64,000 nt of DNA from Solirubrobacter deserti (GTDB lineage: Bacteria; Actinomycetota; Thermoleophilia; Solirubrobacterales; Solirubrobacteraceae): NCBI RefSeq assembly GCF_003344625.1, contig NZ_QPKJ02000005.1, positions 186,001-250,000 of the forward strand. The letters are read 5' to 3'. Position numbers and translations under genes: made by a program. This document shows positions 24,101 through 31,555 of this stretch, one piece after another. The notes below the pieces were generated by a model. It was not told the origin of the DNA and did not search any database. It saw only the letters and a program-made list of their open reading frames with translations. Positions within the stretch are counted from its first letter, which is position 1, and the number at the start of each line of letters is the position of its first letter.

Positions 24101-24593
24101 CGACCTCAGGCACGCACCCACGCAGCAGACGCGCGAGCGCATCCGGCTCGCCGGCCAGGACGCGCACCTGCTCGCGGGCACGATCGCGGCGAACGTCCGC
24201 ATCGGCCGGCCCGAAGCGACCGACACCGACGTCGAGCACGCGCTCAAACAGGCCGGCCTCACCGACTGGCTGCGCGCCCTCCCCGACGGCATCCACACGC
24301 CGCTGGGCGAGGACGGGATCGCCGTGTCCGGCGGCCAGCGCCAGCGCATCGGGCTCGCCCGCGCGCTGCTCAGCCCCGCCGAGATCCTGATTCTCGACGA
24401 GCCGACCGCGATGCTCGACCCCACGACCGCCCACGCCCTGATCGACGACATCCTGCGCACCGACCGCACGCTCATCCTCATCACGCACGATCCGACCCAC
24501 CTCGACCGCTTCGACCGCGTGATCGAGCTACGGGAGGGCGCCGCGCACGAGGCAGTCGGTGAGCGCGGCGGCCGCGCTGCCGTCCGGGTCTAG
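21153..24593 (+). CDS. cydDC: Fused CydD-CydC ABC exporter (cytochrome bd assembly)
   Basis: 1146 aa. One polypeptide carries both halves of the exporter that moves glutathione/cysteine-type thiols or haem-related cargo for cytochrome bd assembly. After a low-complexity Gly/Arg-rich head (1-36) come TMD1 (~45-330), NBD1 with Walker A VGASGAGKSTLLRLL (~386-400), signature FSRGQEQRLALAAAL and Walker B LLLLDEPTAHLDQ (~503-515), a linker (~550-610), TMD2 (~612-880), and NBD2 with Walker A VGPSGAGKSTLADLL (~952), signature VSGGQRQRIGLARAL and Walker B ILILDEPTAMLDP. The NBD1 signature is SRGQE instead of SGGQ. The linker contains two in-frame copies of a palindromic DNA repeat, each encoding NLKRDSPSL (residues 550-558 and 583-591). 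The 3' end overlaps the arginase-like gene on the other strand by 66 bp. Confidence 0.93.
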   Translation: MSARGEGAGRRGAGGRGEAAGQRGEGGGARRGPGAANAVYRRLLDVAPRARVALGVAVGAGLAAAVLLVVQAWFVADAVATRELAWALLAVVAGRALLSGVVELAGRRAAELALARLRELVAERALAGRARDARRGDIATAATQGVDALAEYYARAVPQLALAAAVPIGVVAVIATQELVVGALLAITLPVVVVFMVLVGKRSAEHVWERQHALAVLGAHFLEVVRGLPTLRAHGREQAQAASLRAVGERYRDESLGALRVAFLSALVLELLAMLGTAIAAAVTGVYLAQGQMDLATGLFILLLAPEVYAPLRAAGARFHAAEDGAVAVQRIFDLLDEPAPYAPAGTAAPVLGAIELRDVRVDGHGRPDPLHGLNLRIEPGTSVALVGASGAGKSTLLRLLARVQDPDAGTITSGGVDFRDTDRQAWWREVTWLDQRPPLPTGTLGEALRLHGAEPALAWADATHVVEAEDTRVGAGGRRFSRGQEQRLALAAALGADTPLLLLDEPTAHLDQASARRVAEGILARARGRTLVVATHDERLASICDVVVNLKRDSPSLDSERWESRSLRAHRVDAVGRGSLRNLKRDSPSLCSGAGLRVRGAAAAAPAKPWPKGAGIALGVVGTLSALALLGASGWLVTRAAEQPPVLALLVGIVTVRALGLTRAIARYYERLASHDVALRQLAATRVAFFNALAARIGRPGLPGEADLLTRFTSDVDELQHRHPRVVLPAAVASITSVAVVIAAAAILPAAALPVAAGLITATTIIPLAAHALARHASPGKARAAFGEQLVEALTLGPQLAVAGQGPRRLQALTEQSRRLARIERGQARAAAFGATASTLAAGATLAAVLSVGAASDLATVWLGALALLTVGAFETPAALPEAALRLIGVRAARERLDTATQGPPQLTESGDQPLPRDATLTATNITHSYGGPNVLTGLDLTVHPGERVAIVGPSGAGKSTLADLLARLADPEHGTVALGGVDLRHAPTQQTRERIRLAGQDAHLLAGTIAANVRIGRPEATDTDVEHALKQAGLTDWLRALPDGIHTPLGEDGIAVSGGQRQRIGLARALLSPAEILILDEPTAMLDPTTAHALIDDILRTDRTLILITHDPTHLDRFDRVIELREGAAHEAVGERGGRAAVRV
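22799..22831. repeat. REP-like palindrome, copy 1, inside cydDC
   Basis: A perfect palindrome with 16-bp arms (22799-22814 and 22816-22831) and a single A in the middle. The core arm is CTAAAGAGGGAC. It is much more AT-rich than the surrounding gene, which marks it as an inserted element. It is in frame, so codons 550-558 read NLKRDSPSL. Confidence 0.9.
22903..22925. repeat. REP-like palindrome, copy 2, inside cydDC
   Basis: TAAAGAGGGAC (22903-22913), A, then GTCCCTCTTTA (22915-22925). The core is identical to copy 1, placed exactly 99 nt downstream and in the same reading frame, again encoding NLKRDSPSL (codons 583-591). The sequence between the copies includes a degenerate AAAGTCGCTCTTT-like remnant. 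Confidence 0.9.
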
Positions 24594-25322
24594 GTCGGGA
24601 TCGAAGATCGTCACCTGCATCCCGACCGCGCCCGGCAGCAACCGCCGCACCACATCGGCCAGCTCGTCGTAGGACAGCCCGTCCGGCTGCGGCGAGTCGA
24701 CCGCGTCCAGACGCAGCACGTCGGCGTCGACGTGCACCCAGTAGGGCACGTCCGGCACCGCCCACTCGCCCGCGCGCAGCGCCGCCAGGTCGATGACGCG
24801 CACCGGCGCGCGATCACCCGAACGGTCCCCGTAGGCGACCACGTCCTCGTCGCGCACGTACGGCCGCAGCCCGTCGATGTCGGCCAGCGCGTCCTCGGCG
24901 CGCCCCGTCACGACCGCCAGGTCCTCGCCCGCAACGGCGTCCACGTTCTCGGTCCGGAAGTCGAGGTGGCCGTCGACGAACGCGAGCCCGTAGTGCCCGT
25001 GCCGCCGCAGCGCGAGCATCGCCCCGAGCAGGATGGAGCAGTCGCCGCCGAGCACCAGCGGCTTCTCGCCCGCTCGCAGCAGCTCCCCGAGCCGGTCGGC
25101 GAGCGCCACCGTGTAGGCCGGGATCTTCGCCCGGTTCTCGGGCAGCGACGTCCACGGCGGCGCCTCCACGCGCCCCGCGTCCCGCCCGCCGAGCCGCTCG
25201 ACTAGCCCGCACGCCCGGAGCGCGTCAGCGAGCCGCCGCGCGCCCGGCTCGACCCCCGGCCGCAGCTGCCGCAGGCCGAGGTTCGACGGCGCGTCGAGGA
25301 CCGTCCAGCCCCTATGCGGCAA
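24528..25322 (-). CDS. Arginase/agmatinase-family protein
   Basis: 264 aa ureohydrolase fold. The metal-binding motifs appear as LVLGGDCSILLGAMLAL, GLAFVDGHLDFRTENV and WVHVDADVLRLDAVDS, with the C-terminal MQVTIFDPDLDPDGSAA. In canonical arginases the first motif is GGDHS; here the His is replaced by Cys, so one manganese ligand differs. The substrate is therefore uncertain (arginine, agmatine, formiminoglutamate or other guanidino compounds). The start is a TTG at 25322 that overlaps the end of the usp gene by 11 bp, and the 3' end overlaps cydDC by 66 bp antisense. Confidence 0.8.
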   Translation of the reverse strand: MPHRGWTVLDAPSNLGLRQLRPGVEPGARRLADALRACGLVERLGGRDAGRVEAPPWTSLPENRAKIPAYTVALADRLGELLRAGEKPLVLGGDCSILLGAMLALRRHGHYGLAFVDGHLDFRTENVDAVAGEDLAVVTGRAEDALADIDGLRPYVRDEDVVAYGDRSGDRAPVRVIDLAALRAGEWAVPDVPYWVHVDADVLRLDAVDSPQPDGLSYDELADVVRRLLPGAVGMQVTIFDPDLDPDGSAAAALTDCLVRGALP

Positions 25323-25770
25323 GGTCGGGCCCGTCGCTCGGTCGGTGGATGACGATCACCGGCACGTCCGCGTCGTGCATGACGCGGTTGGAGACGCTGC
25401 CGAGCAGCGCGGCGGTCATCCGCCCGCGGCCGCGCGAGCCCATCACGATCACGTCGAAGTCGCCGTCCCGGGCGACGCCCAGCAGCTCCCGGGCCGGGTC
25501 CCCGTCGAGCAGCCGGGTCGTCACGGACAGGTCGTCGGGGACGGTGTCCGCGGCCGCCCGCAGCGCCTTCTCGAGCTCCTGCTGTTCCGCGTCGTGCAGG
25601 CCGCGCATCCCGCCCGGCGCCTGCCACGCGAGCATCGGCGGCGGAGGTACGACGGCGACGAGCGTGACCTTCGCGCGGTACACCTGCGCCATCGCGACGG
25701 CGTGGGCGAGGGCGAGCGTGGCCTCCGGCGAGGCGTCGAACGCGACGAGGACATGGCGGTAGCGCAGCAC
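25312..25770 (-). CDS. Universal stress protein (UspA family)
   Basis: 152 aa from the GTG at 25770; the open frame further upstream is antisense to the aminopeptidase. RYRHVLVAFDASPEATLALA opens the domain, and VIVMGSRGRGRMTAALLGSV followed by HDADVPVIVIH is the ATP-binding G-2x-G-9x-G-S motif. It is cotranscribed with the arginase-like gene, which begins within its last codons, and is divergent from the M29 aminopeptidase (35-bp gap). Confidence 0.88.
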   Translation of the reverse strand: MLRYRHVLVAFDASPEATLALAHAVAMAQVYRAKVTLVAVVPPPPMLAWQAPGGMRGLHDAEQQELEKALRAAADTVPDDLSVTTRLLDGDPARELLGVARDGDFDVIVMGSRGRGRMTAALLGSVSNRVMHDADVPVIVIHRPSDGPDLAA

Positions 25771-25790
25771 GGCGCAATACTGGCACCAGC

Positions 25791-25796
25791 TAGGCT
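25791..25796 (+). promoter_or_regulatory. -10 box (TAGGCT) for the M29 aminopeptidase
   Basis: TAGGCT lies 9 nt before the ATG at 25806, giving a nearly leaderless transcript. Confidence 0.5.
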
Positions 25797-25805
25797 CGCG
25801 ATGCC

Positions 25806-27008
25806 ATGGACGATGTAACGCTTGCGCGCTTCGCCGAGCTCGCTGTCGATTTCGGCGCCAACCTCCAGCCCGGCCAGGTGGTGTCTCTGAGCGGGGCGCC
25901 AGGCAAGGAGCGGCTCGTCCGCGCAATCGCCAATCGCGCGTACGAGAAGGGCGCCAAGTTCGTCGACCTCGCGTGGTTCGATCCCTGGATCAAGCGCGCC
26001 CGCATCGAGCACGCCGCCGACGACACGCTCGAGTACGTCCCGCCGTGGCTCGGCGACCGCATCCTCACGCTCGGCAAGGAGCGCGGCGCCGCGATCACGC
26101 TGTCCGGCCCGGTCGCCCCCGGCCTGATGGACGACCTCGACCCCGTGCGCTCCGGCCGCGACCGCCTGCCCGCGATCCGCGAGACCGGCGAGGTGGTCGG
26201 CCGGCGCGAGATCAACTGGACCATCCTGCCCGGCCCGACGCCCGCCTGGGCCGAGCTCGTGCACCCCGGCCTCTCGCCCGAGGCCGCGCTCGCCAAGCTC
26301 GAGGAGCAGCTCCTGCACGTCCTGCGCCTGGACGAGGAGGACCCCGTCGCGGCCTGGCGCGCCCGCGCCGACCGCCTCGTGTCCGTCGCGTCCAAGCTCA
26401 CGGAGCTGCAGCTGGACGCCCTCCACTACGAGGGCCCGGGCACCGAGATGACGGTCGGGCTGCTGCCGGGCGCCTCCTGGCAGGCCGCCCGCTTCGAGAC
26501 CGCCGACGGCATCCCGCACATGCCCAACCTCCCCACCGAGGAGGTCTTCACGAGCCCGGACCCGCAGCGCGTGGACGGGCACGTCAGCTCCACCAAGCCG
26601 CTCGTGCTGATCGACGGCACCGTCGTCCGCGACCTCTACGTGCGCTTCGAGCACGGCCGCGCCGTGGAGCTCACCGCGTCCACCGCCCAGGAGGTCATGC
26701 GCACGATCATCGAGCGCGACGAGGGTGCCGCGCGCCTGGGCGAGGTCGCGCTGGTGGACAACGAGGGCCGCATCGGCGCGCTCGACACCGTCTTCTACGA
26801 CACGCTGCTGGACGAGAACGCTGCCTCGCACATCGCGCTCGGCCGGGCCTTCCCGTTCCTGGCCGGCGACGAGCAGACGATGGGCCGCATGAACGAGTCC
26901 GACATCCACATCGACTTCATGATCGGCTCCGACCAGCTGACGGTCACGGGCATCACCGCCGACGGGGACCGCGTGCCCGTGCTGCAAAACGGTGCCTGGC
27001 AGATCTGA
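25806..27008 (+). CDS. M29-family (AmpS/thermophilic) aminopeptidase
   Basis: 400 aa cytoplasmic metallo-aminopeptidase. LAVDFGANLQPGQVVSLSG at the N-terminus and the C-terminal active-site domain are typical. Candidate metal ligands are the Glu in MPNLPTEEVFTSPDP, the acidic residues in EVALVDNEGRIG, the His in ENAASHIALGRAF and the His-Asp in DIHIDFMIGSDQL. The length matches the family (~400-410). Enzymes of this family remove N-terminal residues from peptides with broad specificity. It is a single gene upstream of tRNA-Ser(GGA). Confidence 0.92.
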   Translation: MDDVTLARFAELAVDFGANLQPGQVVSLSGAPGKERLVRAIANRAYEKGAKFVDLAWFDPWIKRARIEHAADDTLEYVPPWLGDRILTLGKERGAAITLSGPVAPGLMDDLDPVRSGRDRLPAIRETGEVVGRREINWTILPGPTPAWAELVHPGLSPEAALAKLEEQLLHVLRLDEEDPVAAWRARADRLVSVASKLTELQLDALHYEGPGTEMTVGLLPGASWQAARFETADGIPHMPNLPTEEVFTSPDPQRVDGHVSSTKPLVLIDGTVVRDLYVRFEHGRAVELTASTAQEVMRTIIERDEGAARLGEVALVDNEGRIGALDTVFYDTLLDENAASHIALGRAFPFLAGDEQTMGRMNESDIHIDFMIGSDQLTVTGITADGDRVPVLQNGAWQI

Positions 27009-27015
27009 TTCGCGC

Positions 27016-27021
27016 TAGCCT
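27016..27021 (+). promoter_or_regulatory. -10 box (TAGCCT) for tRNA-Ser(GGA)
   Basis: TAGCCT starts 20 nt before the mature tRNA 5' end, between the aminopeptidase stop (27008) and the tRNA. The -35 is not obvious. Confidence 0.4.
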
Positions 27022-27035
27022 GTCGCGCTGATCCA

Positions 27036-27125
27036 GGAGAGGTGCCGGAGCGGCTGAACGGGCACGACTGGAAATCGTGTGACGGGGGTCAACCTCGTCC
27101 GAGGGTTCGAATCCCTCCCTCTCCG
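27036..27125 (+). tRNA. tRNA-Ser (GGA)
   Basis: A 90-nt class II tRNA. The acceptor stem GGAGAGG (27036-27042) pairs with CCTCTCC (27118-27124), discriminator G. The anticodon stem CACGA/TCGTG encloses loop CTGGAAA, giving anticodon GGA (27070-27072) for UCC/UCU. The acceptor stem and T arm are nearly identical to those of the tRNA-Ser at 17070. No CCA is encoded. hemW begins 12 nt downstream. Confidence 0.95.
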
Positions 27126-27136
27126 TCCCAGCAGCC

Positions 27137-28339
27137 GTGGCCCGTCTACCCGCAGGAGATCCCGCGCCGGCCGACGGCGCACTGCCCGCCGAGGCGCTCG
27201 GGTCCGCCGGGCCGTTCGGGTTCTACGTGCACGTGCCGTTCTGCGCCACGCGCTGCGGCTACTGCGACTTCAACACCTACGTGCCCGGTGAACGCGGGGC
27301 CGAGCACGCCAGCGGCTACGTCGGCGCGGTGCTGGCGGAGATCGACCTCGCCGCGCGGGTGCTCGGCCCGCGAGCCGTCGACACGGTCTTCTTCGGCGGG
27401 GGCACGCCGACGCTGCTGTCCGCGGACGACCTGATCCGCGTCCTGCGCCGGATCGACGAGCGCTTCGGGCTCCGGCCCGGCGCCGAGGTCACGACGGAGG
27501 CCAACCCCGAGTCGGTGGACCCGCGCAAGCTGGAGGCGCTGCGAGCCGCCGGGTTCACCCGCGTCTCGCTCGGGATGCAGAGCGCCGTGCCCCGCATCCT
27601 CGAGATCCTCGACCGCACCCACACGCCGGGCCGCCCCGAGCAGGCGGTCCAGGAAGCGCGCGCGGCCGGGTTCGAGCAGGTGAGCCTGGACCTGATCTAC
27701 GGCACGCCGGGGGAGACCGCCGACGAGTGGCGGGCGTCGCTCGACGCCGCGCTGAGCGCCGAGCCCGACCATCTCTCGACCTACTCGCTCGTGGTGGAGC
27801 CGGGCACACGCATGGCCGCCCAGGTGCGCCGCGGGGAGCTGCAGGTCCCGGGTGAAGACGTGATCGTGGACCGCTTCGAGACCGCCGAGCGCGTGCTCGC
27901 CGAAGCCGGGCTGTCGTGGTACGAGACGTGCAGCTGGGCGCGCGACGAGGCCGCGTGGTGCCGGCACAACCTCGGTTACTGGAACGGCGGCGACTGGTGG
28001 GGCGCGGGACCGGGTGCGCACAGCCACGTCGGCGGGGTGCGCTGGTGGAACGTCCTGCACCCGCGCGCGTGGACCGAGAAACTCGCCGCCGGGATCTCAC
28101 CCGCGGCCGCGCGGGAGACGCCCGGCGCCGACGAGTCGCGGCTGGAGCGCGTGATGCTCGGCCTGCGCCTTCGGTCCGGCGTCGCGCTCTCGCACCTCAC
28201 GCGCGACGGACGGCAAGCCGCGCAGCGCCACGTCGCTGAGGGCCTGCTCGAACCGGCCGATCACGCCGCCGGCCGCGCCGTGCTGACGCTCCGCGGCCGG
28301 CTGCTCGCCGATCCCGTCACGCTCGACCTGGCGGCCTAG
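27137..28339 (+). CDS. hemW: Radical SAM protein HemW (haem chaperone)
   Basis: 400 aa, GTG start 12 nt after the tRNA; the first ~25 residues are poorly conserved, so a later start is possible. The radical SAM motif is CATRCGYCDFNTY (CxxxCxxC), preceded by FGFYVHVPF and followed by VFFGGGTPTLLSADDL. EANPESVDPRKL and GVNRVSLGMQS-type strands are represented by GFTRVSLGMQS, then SLDLIYGTPGET and WWGAGPGAHSHVGG. This set identifies HemW, the haem chaperone once annotated as coproporphyrinogen oxidase. The C-terminus (SGVALSHL...) is the HemN_C-like domain. It could be transcribed from the tRNA promoter. Its end overlaps the convergent usp gene by 23 bp. Confidence 0.9.
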   Translation: MARLPAGDPAPADGALPAEALGSAGPFGFYVHVPFCATRCGYCDFNTYVPGERGAEHASGYVGAVLAEIDLAARVLGPRAVDTVFFGGGTPTLLSADDLIRVLRRIDERFGLRPGAEVTTEANPESVDPRKLEALRAAGFTRVSLGMQSAVPRILEILDRTHTPGRPEQAVQEARAAGFEQVSLDLIYGTPGETADEWRASLDAALSAEPDHLSTYSLVVEPGTRMAAQVRRGELQVPGEDVIVDRFETAERVLAEAGLSWYETCSWARDEAAWCRHNLGYWNGGDWWGAGPGAHSHVGGVRWWNVLHPRAWTEKLAAGISPAAARETPGADESRLERVMLGLRLRSGVALSHLTRDGRQAAQRHVAEGLLEPADHAAGRAVLTLRGRLLADPVTLDLAA

Positions 28340-28898
28340 GCACCACCAGCACCGGGCACGACGCGTGCTCGACGAGGTACTTCGGGACGCTGCCGAAGAC
28401 GACCTCACGCACCGTCCCGTGTCCGCTGGACCCGCACACGAGCAGCTGCACATCCGCGCTCGCGGCCGCCAACGCGGGACCGGGGCGCCCGGTGAGCAGC
28501 CGGTGATTCGCGCCGCCATGCGTGTTGAACGACACCTTGCCGAGCATGAACTCGAAGTCGTCGCGGCCCGGGTCGTGCTCACCCGGCAGCGCCGCGCTGC
28601 GGTGGACGCCGAGCGTGAGCACGCCGACGCCGAGCTGATCGGCGATCGAGATCGCCGTGTTCAGCGCGGGGCGTGACTGCGGGCGCCCGTCGAACGCCGC
28701 CCCCACCAACGCGATCTCGGGCCGGGTGCCGGCGGGCACCACCAGCACGGGGCACGTGGCGCCGTGCAGCAGCCGCACCGCGTCCTTGCCGCGCCCGACG
28801 GCGATCAGCTCGGGATCGTCGACCTCACCGACGCTGGTGCCCGCGGCCCGCGCGAGCACGGACGCGAACTCGTGCGCCTCCGGCGCCGCGCGGTACAT
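28317..28898 (-). CDS. Tandem-type universal stress protein with a shortened first domain
   Basis: 193 aa. The N-terminal ~55 residues resemble only the last third of a Usp domain (LIAVGRGKDAVRLLHGATCP, then VLVVPAGT). A complete Usp domain follows, starting PEIALVGAAFDGRPQSRPAL and ending with VCGSSGHGTVREVVFGSV plus HASCPVLVVP, which fits G-2x-G-9x-G-S. The first domain therefore looks eroded. It is downstream of a small 77-aa gene in the same orientation with a 4-bp gap. Confidence 0.8.
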   Translation of the reverse strand: MYRAAPEAHEFASVLARAAGTSVGEVDDPELIAVGRGKDAVRLLHGATCPVLVVPAGTRPEIALVGAAFDGRPQSRPALNTAISIADQLGVGVLTLGVHRSAALPGEHDPGRDDFEFMLGKVSFNTHGGANHRLLTGRPGPALAAASADVQLLVCGSSGHGTVREVVFGSVPKYLVEHASCPVLVVPRPPGRA

Positions 28899-28902
28899 CG
28901 GC

Positions 28903-29136
28903 TCAGCGATCGATGCGCAGCTTCACTGCGCCGCCCGGCACCGCGGACACCGTGACGACCGCGTCGCCGACCGCGAACTCCGACACCGGACCCTGCCCGC
29001 CCGCGGCGCCGCGCGCGACGGCGGCGTCGATCCCGTCGCGCAGCTCGCGCAGAGCGGCCTGGTCGAGTGTCAGCCGCGCTTCCTCGACGGCGAGGACGGC
29101 GCTGCCGTCGGGGCGGGGCTCGAGCGTGAAGTCCAT
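28903..29136 (-). CDS. Small protein of unknown function (77 aa)
   Basis: ATG at 29136 to TGA at 28903-28905. It reads MDFTLEPRPDGSAVLAVEEA at the start, has a central amphipathic helix (LTLDQAALRELRDGIDAAVA) and ends in beta-strand-like AVVTVSAVPGGAVKLRIDR. It looks like a small soluble alpha/beta protein. It is the first gene of a two-gene unit with the Usp protein and is divergent from pyrD. No family is recognised. Confidence 0.6.
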   Translation of the reverse strand: MDFTLEPRPDGSAVLAVEEARLTLDQAALRELRDGIDAAVARGAAGGQGPVSEFAVGDAVVTVSAVPGGAVKLRIDR

Positions 29137-29142
29137 GGTCCG

Positions 29143-29148
29143 TAGGAT
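29143..29148 (+). promoter_or_regulatory. -10 box (TAGGAT) for leaderless pyrD
   Basis: TAGGAT ends 6 nt before the ATG at 29155. On the opposite strand CATCCT (29144-29149) ends 7 nt before the start of the 77-aa gene, so the divergent promoters overlap. Confidence 0.55.
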
Positions 29149-29154
29149 GCTGGC

Positions 29155-30237
29155 ATGAGCGTGTACGAGTCCGCCGTCCGGCCGCTGCTGTTCCGGCTCG
29201 ATGCCGAGCGCGCGCACAACCTGACGCTCGCCGCCTCCGAGCTTGGCGGGCGCTCGGACTTCGTGCGTCGCGCGGCGGGCCGTGCGTTCACGCTGCGGGA
29301 CCCGCGCCTGGAGACGACGCTGGCAGGCCTGCCGGTGCCGAACCCGCTCGGCCTCGCGGCCGGGTTCGACAAGAACGCGCGCGCCGTGCGCATGCTCGGC
29401 AACCTCGGCTTCGGGCACCTGGAGATCGGCTCCGTGTCCGCCGACGCGTCGGACGGCAACCCGAAGCCGCGCCTGTTCCGCGTCCCGCAGGACGAGGCGA
29501 TCGTCGTCGCCTACGGCGTGCCCAACGAGGGCGCGCAGGTCGTGCGCGAGCGCCTGGCCGCGCCGCGCCGGGTGCCGGTCGGCGTGAACCTGGTCAAGAC
29601 CAACGATCCCGCTCGCCCCGCCACCGGGCCGGAGGTCTATGAGGACTACGCGGCCTCGCTGGTGGCGCTGCAGGACCGCGCGGACTACATCGCGCTCAAC
29701 CTCAGCTGCCCGAACTCGGCCGCCGACAAGGACTTCTTCGACGATCTCACGCGCCTGGACGAGCTGCTCGCCCGGCTCGCGCAGGCCGAGGTGCGCCGCC
29801 CGCTGATCCTCAAGCTCAAGCCGACGCGCGACGCGGGCGTGCTGCGCGAGATCGTCGCGATCGCCGACGGCCACCCGTTCGTCTCCGGCTTCGCCATCAA
29901 CCTGCCCTCCGGCAAGCCCGCCGACCTGCGCTTCACCGTCGCCCGCGACTCGCTGGAGAAGCTGCCCGGCGCCGTCGGCGGCCCGCCCGTGGAGGACTTC
30001 GTCAACGCGATCCTCGGCACGCTGAAGTCGATCACCGGCGACCGCTACGCGCTGATCGCCGCGGGCGGCGTGACCACCGCGGAGGCGGCGTACACCAAGC
30101 TCCAGCTCGGCGCGACCGCGGTCCAGCTCTACACCGGGCTCGTCTACCACGGGCCCGCCCTCGTCAAGCAGATCCTGAGCGGCCTGCTCGCGCTGCTCGA
30201 GCGCGACGGGATCGCCGACGTGCGCGCACTGAGCTGA
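29155..30237 (+). CDS. pyrD: Dihydroorotate dehydrogenase (quinone), class 2
   Basis: 360 aa, FMN-dependent membrane-associated enzyme of pyrimidine synthesis that oxidises dihydroorotate with quinone. The N-terminal helices (SVYESAVRPLLFRLDAERAH) form the quinone tunnel typical of class 2. NPLGLAAGFDKNARAVRMLG, YIALNLSCPNSAADKDFF (catalytic Ser position) and YALIAAGGVTTAEAAYTKLQ with LGATAVQLYTGLVYHGP are family motifs. It stands alone with a leaderless promoter; its stop is 1 bp from the convergent RNB gene end. Confidence 0.95.
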   Translation: MSVYESAVRPLLFRLDAERAHNLTLAASELGGRSDFVRRAAGRAFTLRDPRLETTLAGLPVPNPLGLAAGFDKNARAVRMLGNLGFGHLEIGSVSADASDGNPKPRLFRVPQDEAIVVAYGVPNEGAQVVRERLAAPRRVPVGVNLVKTNDPARPATGPEVYEDYAASLVALQDRADYIALNLSCPNSAADKDFFDDLTRLDELLARLAQAEVRRPLILKLKPTRDAGVLREIVAIADGHPFVSGFAINLPSGKPADLRFTVARDSLEKLPGAVGGPPVEDFVNAILGTLKSITGDRYALIAAGGVTTAEAAYTKLQLGATAVQLYTGLVYHGPALVKQILSGLLALLERDGIADVRALS

Positions 30238-30238
30238 C

Positions 30239-31555
30239 CTACGGCGTGAAGGTGACGCTGCGCGTCGCCGGGTCGGCGCGCTCGAGGCGCACGACCACCT
30301 CGCTCCCGGGCACGGGGACGCCCGGGACCTTCGCGCGCACGGCGGGATCACGCAGCTGGATCACGCCCTCGTCGATCACCACCGCGTCGAAGCGCTCGCC
30401 CTCGCGCCCGTGCAGGACGACGGCCTCAAGCAGATCGACGACCGCACGGTCCACGGCGCCGGCGCGGCGCGAGGCGGCCGCCATCGTCGCGGGCAGGGCG
30501 GGCAGCGCCGCGCGGTCGGGGACGCCGAGGCAGCAGTCGGAGACGTAGCGGTCCTGCAGCCGCCGCAGCGGTGCGGTGGCGTGCGCGTAGGGCGCCGCGA
30601 CCGCCCAGTGGGTCTGCAGCTCCGGCTCCTCGCCGTCGAACGCGGTGTAGCCCGCGCCGAACCCGATCCGCGACGCTTCGTGCACGATCGCGGCGTGCGC
30701 CGGGACGGCGGGGTCCAGGCGGCGCACGAACTCCGGGTAGGACTCGTCCTGGGGCCACTCGACCCCCAGCGCGCGCGCCGCCAAGCGCAGGCGCTCGAAG
30801 GCCTGCGGCTTCGGGTCGGGCTGGGTGCGCAGGAGGCCGACGCCCGCGTCGAGCATCAGGCTCGCCGCGACCATCCCGCACAGCAGCGAGATCTGCGCGT
30901 TGTACTCCTCGAACTCGCCCGGGACGCGGTAGCGGACGGTCCAGCCACCATCGGAAGGAACGACCTCCTGCTCGGCACGGGGCAGCCGGACGCCGCCGCG
31001 CGCCCGCTCGATGTCCAGCCGCAGCAGGCCGATCGCGCGCAGCAGCGGCGCGACGTCCTCTGGCACGTCGTCGTAGGTGTGCTGGCCGACGCTGCGCACC
31101 ACGCGCCGCGCGACGCTGCGGTGGACGGGCTCGCCCGCCCGGTCGAGGTCGATCGTCCACAGCACCGCGGGCCGCCACTCGCCGGGGAGCAGCGACCCCG
31201 CGCCCTCCGAGAGCACGGGTGGGTAGAGCGGGATCTTCGCGTCGGGCAGGTACAGCGTCGCGCCGCGCGCGTGCGCCTCGCGGTCGAGCGCGCCGCCGGG
31301 ATCGACGAAGTACCCCGGGTCGGCGATCGCGTAAGACACACGGAACCCGTCGTCGGTCTCGGCGAGGTGCATCGCCTGGTCGAGATCGCGCGCGCCCGGC
31401 GGGTCGATCGTGATGAACGGCAACTCCACGCGCTCGCCCTCGACCGGCTTCGCGGCGGCGGCCTGTGCCTCCGCCATCACCTCGTCCGAGAACTCGCGGG
31501 GCAGGTCGAGCTCCGCCCTGATGGCCGCGAGGCCATCCGCCAGCGGGCCGTTCAA
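30239..31555 (-). CDS. RNB-domain exoribonuclease (RNase II/R family)
   Basis: 438 aa from a TTG at 31555 that overlaps the upstream stop (TTGA). The catalytic RNB motif is FITIDPPGARDLDQAMHLAE, holding the conserved Asp residues for magnesium. GALDREAHARGATLYLPDAK and a late APYAHATAPLRRLQDRYVSD are also RNB signatures. N-terminal cold-shock domains are missing and the C-terminal ~65 residues form only a reduced S1-like part, so this is the short actinobacterial form. It would degrade RNA 3' to 5'. It is the last gene of the deoC-ALDH operon. Confidence 0.9.
   Translation of the reverse strand: MNGPLADGLAAIRAELDLPREFSDEVMAEAQAAAAKPVEGERVELPFITIDPPGARDLDQAMHLAETDDGFRVSYAIADPGYFVDPGGALDREAHARGATLYLPDAKIPLYPPVLSEGAGSLLPGEWRPAVLWTIDLDRAGEPVHRSVARRVVRSVGQHTYDDVPEDVAPLLRAIGLLRLDIERARGGVRLPRAEQEVVPSDGGWTVRYRVPGEFEEYNAQISLLCGMVAASLMLDAGVGLLRTQPDPKPQAFERLRLAARALGVEWPQDESYPEFVRRLDPAVPAHAAIVHEASRIGFGAGYTAFDGEEPELQTHWAVAAPYAHATAPLRRLQDRYVSDCCLGVPDRAALPALPATMAAASRRAGAVDRAVVDLLEAVVLHGREGERFDAVVIDEGVIQLRDPAVRAKVPGVPVPGSEVVVRLERADPATRSVTFTP

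Noticed and set aside
22878..24593. cydC as a separate gene starting at the GTG near 22878 or the ATG at 22926
   Set aside because: The ATG is out of frame and the GTG lies inside an uninterrupted frame from cydD with no ribosome binding site; a fused gene is simpler. Internal initiation cannot be fully excluded.
17070..27125. Two similar tRNA-Ser genes as attachment sites flanking an integrated island
   Set aside because: They carry different anticodons and intact sequences, and the genes between them (cyd operon, two-component pair, aminopeptidase) are core functions with no integrase.
28317..28339. Frameshift between hemW and the usp gene
   Set aside because: Both genes end with intact domains; the 23-bp convergent overlap is like several others in this window.
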